DNA from: CAZOVB01 sp964583095 | GTDB lineage: Bacteria > Planctomycetota > Phycisphaerae > SM23-33 | Assembly (NCBI GenBank): GCA_964583095.1 | Contig: CAZOVB010000029.1 | Coordinates: 1 to 48,304 of the forward strand | Reading direction: 5' to 3' | Length of the DNA: 48,304 nucleotides | Shown here: positions 1-6,242 of the stretch, one piece after another | Numbering within the stretch: position 1 is the stretch's first letter | Layout of the letters: each line of letters begins with the position of its first letter | Translations under genes and position numbers: made by a program | Notes under the pieces: generated by a model | Database searches by the model: none | The model's input: the letters and a program-made list of their open reading frames with translations, nothing else | What the model was told of the DNA's origin: nothing

Positions 1-2
1 CA

Positions 3-191
3 CCCCCGGAAACTACACCAGAGCAAATGAACCTTGATTATCTTGGACAGCAGTGTCCCAACCGCATCGATCAACTCCGCCGACAACGCGACGCGAGACT
101 GCGACCCGTCCTGCGTCCAAAGGAGTTCGAGGGCTTCGAGCTCGACCACGCCATCCGCATCGCAAAGCAGTTCACAGACAAGCTTGGATGA
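3..191 (+). CDS. C-terminal end of an unidentified protein, cut by the window edge
   Basis: An open frame runs in from the left edge and stops at TGA 189-191, giving about 62 visible residues. The composition looks like a real protein: charged, with an amphipathic arginine-rich middle (QLRRQRDARLR) and an ending AIRIAKQFTDKLG. An in-frame ATG at 27 exists, but the frame is open upstream of it, so this is more likely the 3' part of a longer gene than a complete 54-residue protein. I do not recognise the family. It ends about 100 bases before the transposase stop codon and is convergent with it. Confidence 0.4.
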   Translation, partial: PPETTPEQMNLDYLGQQCPNRIDQLRRQRDARLRPVLRPKEFEGFELDHAIRIAKQFTDKLG

Positions 192-284
192 CCACGAAGA
201 AGCAGACATTCCGTCATGTCTTCCGGTGTCCGTCTGTCTAAGACCTACCCCAATCGACGGCAGTGCCATTCATGGCTGTCCCTA

Positions 285-1507
285 TTTGTTTGGTTCATCC
301 GTGAATACCGGGGAAGGCCTGTCGGATCTTGAGGAAGAAGTACTCGTCGTCCCGGTAGCCATAGGCCATTCGCTTGAGTACCTTGATTTTGTTGTTGATG
401 CCTTCGAGCAGGCTGGTGTGCAGTCGCCAGCGGCAGTGGGCCAGAATGCCAGGCAGGTACTCCTTCAGCTTCCGAGCGAACTTCTTCAGCGGCTCGATTC
501 GGCTGCGGATCGCACGGCGGTACCACTGCTTCCAGAACTTCAGCGCGTAGCCCTTGTGCCAGTAGTCCCACAGGTGCTTCAGGTCGTCTTTGAGCACGTA
601 CACCGTGGCGAGCTTCCGATTGGCCGCCAGTAGTTCCGAGAGCCGGACGCGGTCCCGCTCCTTCGTGATGTTCTCCGCGTTGCGAAGCAGCAGCCACCGC
701 GAGCCCTTGATGACCTTGCGGGCCTTCTTGTCGTCCCGCAGCCGGTTGGCCTCGTCCACCCGGACCCGGTCGACCACCTCCCGGCCGTACTTGGCCACCA
801 CGTGGAACAGGTCGTAGACGATCTCGGCATTCTTGCATTGGGCCCGCACTTCTTCTTCATACGCGCTGTTCATGTCCATCGCCACCGCACGCAGACGATT
901 GCACTCCTCTTCGCCCAGCAGCTCGAAGAACGGGCGGATGTCTTCCCGGCTGCGTCCGCGTCCGACCCAGAGCACCTCCTTGCGGTCGGGCTCGACAACC
1001 ACCGTGGCGTAGCGATGGCCCTTCTGGATGGCGAACTCGTTCATCGCGATCTTCTCCACGCCCGCCAGCTCCGGCGGCCCGAGGGCCTCGGTCAGGTAGG
1101 CCTTGTCGATCCGGCGGACCGTCTTGCGATTGAGCCCGTAGTGCTCAGCCACGTGCTTGACCGGCAGGACCTTGCAGAGCCGCGCGACGCTCTCGGCCAG
1201 CCGGCGGGTACCCCGCTGATACCGTCCCAGCCACGAGAGCTCTTGGAGCCTCGGGCCGCAACGGGGACAGAGCACCCGGCGACGATGCACAAACAGGTGC
1301 GTCTGGGCGTCGAGGATCGGCAGATCGCGGATCCAGCGCTGGGTGGTCTCGTGGACCTGTCTGACGGCCTGGCCGCGACCGCTGCAGACCATCGGATGAT
1401 CGGGCTCTGGCAGCAGCTCGATCCACGCCTGCGCCGTCGGTCCCTTCACGCCCGCCTCAAACCGTCCAACAGTTCCGATTCGATACCCTTCCCATTAACC
1501 CAACAAA
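285..1507. mobile_element. Candidate ISL3-type insertion sequence with short imperfect terminal inverted repeats
   Basis: The transposase is flanked by two 14-base segments that match as an inverted repeat at 12 of 14 positions: TTTGTTTGGTTCAT at 285-298 and, on the minus strand, TTTGTTGGGTTAAT at 1507-1494. The left copy overlaps the transposase stop codon. The 8-base flanks (277-284 and 1508-1515) are not direct repeats, so no target-site duplication is visible. A length of about 1.2 kb is short for ISL3 elements. The boundaries are therefore tentative; the element could be an old or decayed copy. Confidence 0.3.
295..1449 (-). CDS. ISL3 family transposase, probably with an altered first catalytic residue
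   Basis: This 384-residue protein matches the ISL3 transposase layout. There is an N-terminal zinc-finger region (CPRCG near residue 60), an HTH-like stretch (VKHVAEHYGLNRKTVRRID), then the DDE core with NEFAIQKGHRYATVVVEPD, VLWVGRGRSREDI, AVAMDMNSAYEEEVR and IVYDLFHVV, and a C-terminal SLLEGINNKIKVLKRMAYGY block. The family usually has Asp in the motif DEFAxxKGHRYATVV; here codon 137 (bases 1041-1039) reads AAC, Asn, one base change from GAC. The start is GTG at 1449. An in-frame stop lies 15 codons upstream, so the normal N-terminal arm is slightly short. The identification is secure; activity is doubtful. Confidence 0.9.
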   Translation of the reverse strand: MKGPTAQAWIELLPEPDHPMVCSGRGQAVRQVHETTQRWIRDLPILDAQTHLFVHRRRVLCPRCGPRLQELSWLGRYQRGTRRLAESVARLCKVLPVKHVAEHYGLNRKTVRRIDKAYLTEALGPPELAGVEKIAMNEFAIQKGHRYATVVVEPDRKEVLWVGRGRSREDIRPFFELLGEEECNRLRAVAMDMNSAYEEEVRAQCKNAEIVYDLFHVVAKYGREVVDRVRVDEANRLRDDKKARKVIKGSRWLLLRNAENITKERDRVRLSELLAANRKLATVYVLKDDLKHLWDYWHKGYALKFWKQWYRRAIRSRIEPLKKFARKLKEYLPGILAHCRWRLHTSLLEGINNKIKVLKRMAYGYRDDEYFFLKIRQAFPGIHG

Positions 1508-1798
1508 ACGCTAAGCTGTTCCTTCGACAACGGCGGTCTCCTTGCCTATCTTGAAGTTCTTGACAAACCTCAAAATAAGCAAAGCCGCCGTTGTCGTTAA
1601 GTCATTCCCCGGAATCGGGACAAGAACCAAAAAAAACTTGCGTTCGAAAGCGATTTCGGATAAGTATAACTGAAAGTGAGGGTGATTGTTTTTTGGCGAA
1701 AACGGCATTTCCAATGTGTGTTCGCCGGGGTCAGCGCTGGAGTACTTCCGCACGGAAGAAGCTCAACTATTCATTCAGGAGGATATGGAGCGCGCAAG
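1450..1798. other. Intergenic stretch between the transposase and the LEPR-motif gene
   Basis: About 350 bases lie between the divergently transcribed transposase and surface-protein genes. The stretch holds the right-hand inverted-repeat candidate (1494-1507), a long hairpin (1526-1595) and the AGGAGG ribosome-binding sequence at 1777-1782. The open frames crossing it show no recognisable protein features. It is visibly more AT-rich than its neighbours around 1560-1690. Confidence 0.5.
1526..1595 (-). other. Long hairpin, fully paired only as a minus-strand RNA
   Basis: An 11-base arm (1526-1536) is perfectly complementary to 1585-1595. The pairing continues inward from 1540/1584 to 1558/1566, with a 3-base bulge at 1537-1539 and a 7-base loop. 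In this inner part 15 positions are Watson-Crick pairs. All four plus-strand mismatches (1541/1583, 1546/1578, 1550/1574, 1555/1569) are C opposite A, which become G-U pairs in a minus-strand transcript. That bias suggests a minus-strand RNA structure upstream of the transposase. No T-run follows it, so it is not a classical terminator. Confidence 0.55.
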
Positions 1799-1802
1799 AT
1801 GA
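1777..1802 (+). promoter_or_regulatory. Shine-Dalgarno and five-codon mini-ORF overlapping the next start
   Basis: AGGAGG at 1777-1782 precedes ATG 1785, which opens a five-codon frame (MERAR) ending in TGA at 1800-1802. That stop overlaps the ATG at 1799 of the surface-protein gene as ATGA. The ribosome-binding sequence is 2 bases from the first ATG and 16 from the second, neither ideal, so translational coupling through the mini-ORF is possible but unproven. Confidence 0.3.
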
Positions 1803-4243
1803 ACCGCGACCGAACACAGAAAGCAAAGAATTCCGGCCTTTCCCTTCCCCCCATGCTGGAGCCGCTGGAGCAGCGACGGCTGCTGTCCGCGACGCACTAC
1901 GTGGTGGACTCCCTGCTGGATATTGTCAGCGGCGCCGACGAAGTGGTCACGCTCCGCGAAGCCCTGGAGGCGGCCAACACCAACACGGCGGTGACCGATG
2001 ACGTCCAGGCCGGCAGCGCGACCGAGGCGGATCTGATCAGCTTCGATCGGGCAGCGCTGCAGGCCGAGGCCGGAGCGGGCAACAGCCTCGTAATCACCCT
2101 GGCAGGGACGGAACTGGCCATAACCGATGATGTTACGATTCAAGGTCCCGACGGGATGCTTGGGATTGATGCGGCCGGCCTTAGCCGGGTCTTCCGGGTG
2201 GATTCAGGCGTGACGGCAAGGCTTGCGGACCTGGAGATTACCGGAGGCCAGACGGCAGGAAACGGCGGGGGCATCTCGAATTCCGGCACGCTGAGCCTGG
2301 AAGGGGTGAAGGTCGGGGGAAACAGCGCCGTTGCAGTCGGTGGGGGGATCTACAACCGCGGGGACTTGACGATCGGAACCGGCCAGGTCAGCGGCAATGA
2401 AAGTTTGTCTTTGGGGGGCGGGATCTACAATTCCGAGCTGGCCGGGGCGCGGCTGTCGGATCTGACCCTCTCGGGCAATACCGCCAATTATGGCGGAGGC
2501 CTGTTCATCAACGGCTATTTCGGCGAACTGAGCACGGTGGATCTGATCCGCGTTGCGATCTCGGGCAACAGTGTCCAACTGGAAGGCGGAGGGATCTACA
2601 ACGCATCCAATCTGCGGATGGTCTCGACGGAGGTCCTGGGCAATCGCTCCGGCAGGCATGGCGCGGGCATCTACTTCACCGGTGAGTTCGGAGGCTCGGT
2701 CTCGGCGGCCAACACCGCCATCGTGGGAAATTTCGCCCACGGGGTCAATTCTCGCGGCGGCGGGCTGTATTCAACGTATCTGGGCCAGATGGCGCTGGAG
2801 AACTCGACGATTGTCGCCAACCGGGCCACCGTCGAGGGCGGAGGGATCTTCAACCAGAACAGCAGCGTTCTGCTGGAGAACAGTATTGTCACGCTTAACA
2901 GCGCCGGGAGCGTGGACGAAATCGACGGTCTGGTTACCACCAGTGCGAGCCTGATCGGGACCGACGCTGGATTCATTCGGAACCCGTCCGACGGAGGCGA
3001 CGGCTGGGGAGACGATCCGGCGACGTCGGGCGTTGACGAGTCGGCCAACGACGATTACGGGGATCTTCAACTCGCCCCGGGCAGTGCAGCCATCGACGCC
3101 GGGAACAGCGCGCTGCTCCCGGCCGACGTATTGGATGTGGACTCCGATACGAATACCACGGAAGTTCTGCCGCTGGATCTGGCCGGCGGCGTCCGCGTCT
3201 CGGGCTCGGCGGTCGACCTCGGCGCCTACGAGAGGCCGGCTGCCCAGGTGGTGGGGCGCCACGTGTTCTACAACAATTCCGCAGGCGATGGTTTTGACGC
3301 CTCGCCCGGTGCTTCGGATGATCAGGCGATTGACGAGACAATCGAAGCTCTGCTTCCGGGGCAGGTGGGCAGCGGAGCCAACGTGACAGCCACGGATCTT
3401 GGCCTTAACGGCCTGATGGTCGACCTGTCGGGGATCCCGGACGCTGCCGAACTGAGCGATGCGGATTTCCTGGTTCACTTTGCAACCGACGCTGCGGCTC
3501 CTGTCTGGGTTGCGCAGAATCCGGAGGTGACGCTGCGGGAGGGCGACGGCATCGGCGGCAGCGACCGCATTACGCTGATCCTCCCCGATGGGTCGTTGAC
3601 CGGAGGCTGGGTTCGCGTGACGGTGCCGGCGACGGCGCGGACGACGCTGGCCCAGCAGGACGTGTTCTACTTCGGGAATCTGCCCGGGGACTTCAATAGC
3701 GACATGGTCGTCGACGACGTCGATGCCGGGCAGATCCTGAGCCACTACCGCTTGACCCAGGTCGACATCGAAGACGGCGACATTACCGCCGATGGCCAGG
3801 TCGGGCTTGCAGACGTGCGGTCGCTGGGTGAGACGTTCGGAGATTCGCTTTCAGCGTTGACGCCTCCGCAAGAAGGGCTTCCCACGGCTCCGCCGATGCC
3901 CGAGACGCTCAGGGGTACAGAGACCACAGAGACGACCCTTGCACCGCAGCAGGAGATCCTGGCAACGGATCTTTCGCTTACCGCCGCGGATGCCGAGAGC
4001 CCCGCTGTGGCCGAATCGGCTTCCGATTCGACCGGCCGAGGCGGCTCGTCCCTTTGGGGCAGCGGAGTATCGCTTCTTGATGAAGCATCGGCTTGGGAGA
4101 CCCTGCCGGCGGCGCCTGAGGCCGTGGAGGCCCCGAGTGCTCCGGCCGTGATGAACTGGTCCGATCAGGGCTTGGAGGATGCTTCCCTGACGGACCTGAT
4201 GGCCGAACTCGATCCTTCGCCGGCACTGGACCTGGATGCCTGA
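1799..4243 (+). CDS. LEPR-motif exported beta-helix protein with dockerin-like repeats
   Basis: This is an 814-residue predicted surface protein. Residues 19-30 carry the planctomycete export-type motif MLEPLEQRRLLS. The segment near residues 33-62 (THYVVDS, TLREALEAANTN) is typical of Pmp-like right-handed parallel beta-helix proteins. Repeated GGGI(Y/F)N turns follow to about residue 370. A segment LAPGSAAIDAG then SAVDLGAYE (about 420-475) matches the 'choice-of-anchor Q' type of domain. Around 630-685, GDFNSDMVVDD and DGQVGLADV form two calcium-loop-like halves of a type I dockerin. The last 120 residues are acidic and low in complexity. ATG 1799 is chosen because it places the LEPR motif at the usual distance from the N terminus. 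An adhesin or polysaccharide-binding role is inference. Confidence 0.85.
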   Translation: MNRDRTQKAKNSGLSLPPMLEPLEQRRLLSATHYVVDSLLDIVSGADEVVTLREALEAANTNTAVTDDVQAGSATEADLISFDRAALQAEAGAGNSLVITLAGTELAITDDVTIQGPDGMLGIDAAGLSRVFRVDSGVTARLADLEITGGQTAGNGGGISNSGTLSLEGVKVGGNSAVAVGGGIYNRGDLTIGTGQVSGNESLSLGGGIYNSELAGARLSDLTLSGNTANYGGGLFINGYFGELSTVDLIRVAISGNSVQLEGGGIYNASNLRMVSTEVLGNRSGRHGAGIYFTGEFGGSVSAANTAIVGNFAHGVNSRGGGLYSTYLGQMALENSTIVANRATVEGGGIFNQNSSVLLENSIVTLNSAGSVDEIDGLVTTSASLIGTDAGFIRNPSDGGDGWGDDPATSGVDESANDDYGDLQLAPGSAAIDAGNSALLPADVLDVDSDTNTTEVLPLDLAGGVRVSGSAVDLGAYERPAAQVVGRHVFYNNSAGDGFDASPGASDDQAIDETIEALLPGQVGSGANVTATDLGLNGLMVDLSGIPDAAELSDADFLVHFATDAAAPVWVAQNPEVTLREGDGIGGSDRITLILPDGSLTGGWVRVTVPATARTTLAQQDVFYFGNLPGDFNSDMVVDDVDAGQILSHYRLTQVDIEDGDITADGQVGLADVRSLGETFGDSLSALTPPQEGLPTAPPMPETLRGTETTETTLAPQQEILATDLSLTAADAESPAVAESASDSTGRGGSSLWGSGVSLLDEASAWETLPAAPEAVEAPSAPAVMNWSDQGLEDASLTDLMAELDPSPALDLDA

Positions 4244-4305
4244 GTATCCGGCTGAGGCGAGGAAGGTGACGCAGTCCGACAGACTTGAGGCTCCGGGGCC
4301 GGACT

Positions 4306-5091
4306 TCAGCCCTGGATGTCTTCGTCGATGGTCGGCGTTTCGGGTTCCGGCTCCTGCTCTTCGGGCGGGTTGGGGTTGAGCAGGATTTCGATATCGGTGA
4401 AGTTCTGGTCCTGCCGACACAGGATGCGTTTCTGTCGCGTCAGTTCCAGCAGGGCCAGGAAGATGCCGACGATTTCGGTTCGCGTCCCGGCCCCTTCAAA
4501 CAGACGTGAAAAGCTCGTAGCCCCCTGGTTCTGCACAATTTCCAGGATATTCTCGGCGTGCGTGGCGATCGGCGTATCGTCGTAGATCACCTCGTGGGTA
4601 GGCTTGTCCTGGCCCACTTCGGTCAGCAGTCGGCTGAACGCGTCGAAGAGGTCCCAGATCTGGACATCCTCCAGGTCGGTCTGCTTCTCGGCTTGGAAGT
4701 CCGGACGGACCGGCACCCGGGGATGGCGTTTCTCCTGCTGCTCAGCGATCTCGCTCAATTCCCCGGCGGCGTCTTTGAAGGCCTTGTACTCCAGGAGCCG
4801 GCGAACCAGTTCGGCCCGGGGGTCGATGCCTTCGTCTTCCTCGTCTTCCTCGATCTGCGGAGCCGGCAGGAGCATACGCGTCTTGATCTCCACGAGCGTG
4901 GCCGCCATGACGAGGAAATCCCCGGCCAGGTTCGGGTCCACCTGCTGGAGGACCTCGACGTACTGGACGTACTGTCGCGTGATGTTCGCGATGGGGATGT
5001 CGTAGATGTCCACCTCTTCGCGTTTGATGAGGTAGAGCAGCAGGTCCAGGGGCCCGTTGTAGATATCCAGATTGACGCGGTATTCGCTCAT
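4306..5091 (-). CDS. scpA: Segregation and condensation protein A
   Basis: This 261-residue protein is the kleisin ScpA, which with SMC and ScpB forms the bacterial condensin that organises and segregates chromosomes. The N-terminal block (YNGPLDLLLYLIKREEVDI, then DIPIANITRQYVQYV) and the region AGDFLVMAATLVEIKTRMLLP are the family's most conserved parts. The C-terminal winged helix includes ATSFSRLFEGAGTRTEIVGIFLALLEL. Its ATG lies 17 bases after the trpS stop on the same strand, so the two are probably co-transcribed. The acidic C-terminal tail (after residue 240) is variable in the family. scpB is not in the window. Confidence 0.95.
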   Translation of the reverse strand: MSEYRVNLDIYNGPLDLLLYLIKREEVDIYDIPIANITRQYVQYVEVLQQVDPNLAGDFLVMAATLVEIKTRMLLPAPQIEEDEEDEGIDPRAELVRRLLEYKAFKDAAGELSEIAEQQEKRHPRVPVRPDFQAEKQTDLEDVQIWDLFDAFSRLLTEVGQDKPTHEVIYDDTPIATHAENILEIVQNQGATSFSRLFEGAGTRTEIVGIFLALLELTRQKRILCRQDQNFTDIEILLNPNPPEEQEPEPETPTIDEDIQG

Positions 5092-5108
5092 GCGGGCCCC
5101 AGGGGGTC

Positions 5109-6086
5109 TTAGTAGGTTTTGATGATTCCCGCAGCTTGCCGCACCCGCTGCATGACCTTCTCGGCCGTCTCGCGTGCCTTTCGGCCACCTTCGCGGAGGA
5201 TGTCTCGAACGGTGTCGGGGTCGGCTTCCAATTGGGCGTATTTCTCACGGGCCTGGGCGAAAAGCTCGTTGATCAACTCGGTAAGGCGCTTTTTCGCGTG
5301 GCCGTACCCGTAGCCTCCCGCGCGGTAGTTGGCCTCGATCTGCTCGACCTCTTCGGCCGGGGCCATGAGTTTGAGCAGGGCAAAGACGTTGCAGGTGGAA
5401 GGATCCTTGGGTTCTTCCAGGGGGGTCGAGTCGGTGACGATCTGTCCCACACGCTTCTTGGTCTGCTTGGGGGTCTGGAAGATCTCGATGGTATTGTCGT
5501 AGCTTTTGGACATCTTCTGTCCGTCCAGGCCCGGAACGACGGCGACTTCGGGCAGGATGTGCGGCTCGGGCAGGACGAGAACTTCCTGATCGTAAACGCG
5601 GTTGAACTTGCCGGCCAGGTCTCGGGTGATCTCGATATGCTGCTTCTGGTCGGCGCCGACCGGGACCAGGTCGGCATCGTAGATGACGATGTCGGCTGCC
5701 TGGAGCACGGGATAGTCGAACAGGCCCATGTTGGAGGTCAGTCCTCGGGCGATCTTGTCCTTGTAGCTGGTGGCCTTTTCCATCTGGCTGACCGGGCAGA
5801 CGCAGTTGAGCATCCAGCAGAGCTCGGTGACCTGCGGGACATCGGACTGGACGAAAAACACGCTCTGCTCGGGGTCGATCCCAAGAGCCAGGTAGGCCAT
5901 GGCCACGTGCAGGGTGATCTCATCGAGTTGATCCCGGTCCTGCAGGCTGGTCATCGCGTGGTAATTGGCGATGAAATAGTAGCAGGTATGCCCCTGCTGC
6001 TGGAGCTGGAGAAACTGCCGGATCGCACCGTAGTAGTTGCCCAGGTGCAGTCGGCCAGACGGTTGTATTCCGGAAAGTACTCGCAT
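5109..6086 (-). CDS. trpS: Tryptophan--tRNA ligase
   Basis: This 325-residue class I aminoacyl-tRNA synthetase charges tRNA-Trp in the cytoplasm. The N terminus MRVLSGIQPSGRLHLGNYYG contains the HIGH-equivalent HLGN. GQKMSKSYDN carries the KMSKS loop, and DLVPVGADQKQHIEITRDLA is the typical TrpRS core. The frame stays open upstream of 6086 for a long way, but that part has no synthetase similarity; the ATG at 6086 gives the expected family length. No Shine-Dalgarno sequence precedes it, and a promoter candidate lies only a few bases upstream. It is followed by scpA. Confidence 0.96.
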   Translation of the reverse strand: MRVLSGIQPSGRLHLGNYYGAIRQFLQLQQQGHTCYYFIANYHAMTSLQDRDQLDEITLHVAMAYLALGIDPEQSVFFVQSDVPQVTELCWMLNCVCPVSQMEKATSYKDKIARGLTSNMGLFDYPVLQAADIVIYDADLVPVGADQKQHIEITRDLAGKFNRVYDQEVLVLPEPHILPEVAVVPGLDGQKMSKSYDNTIEIFQTPKQTKKRVGQIVTDSTPLEEPKDPSTCNVFALLKLMAPAEEVEQIEANYRAGGYGYGHAKKRLTELINELFAQAREKYAQLEADPDTVRDILREGGRKARETAEKVMQRVRQAAGIIKTY

Positions 6087-6096
6087 AGTGGAGGCT

Positions 6097-6124
6097 ATCG
6101 TACGCCCCCCGGCGGGCAAGTCAA
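6097..6124 (-). promoter_or_regulatory. Candidate sigma70-type promoter for trpS-scpA
   Basis: Reading the minus strand, TTGACT (6124-6119), a 16-base spacer and TACGAT (6102-6097) resemble -35 and -10 boxes (5/6 and 4/6 matches). The predicted start of transcription near 6090 would leave a leader of about four bases before ATG 6086, which would explain the missing Shine-Dalgarno sequence. Confidence 0.4.
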
Positions 6125-6242
6125 GAACCGCCCCCGTCCAAAACCGGCGCCTGGGGGGAGGGAACTTTTCCTTCGCATGGGCGTCTATCAACGGATACCC
6201 TTTGTTTTCAATGGACTTGCGATTCAAGCGAAAGGAATGTGC

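Noticed and set aside
1498..1602. Integron attC-like ends (ACCCAAC at 1498-1504 and GTTAAGT at 1596-1602) around the long hairpin
   Set aside because: Both fit the RYYYAAC/GTTRRRY consensus, but the first is 21 bases from the stem and the second is directly adjacent. The geometry is not that of attC sites, and no integrase or cassette is present.
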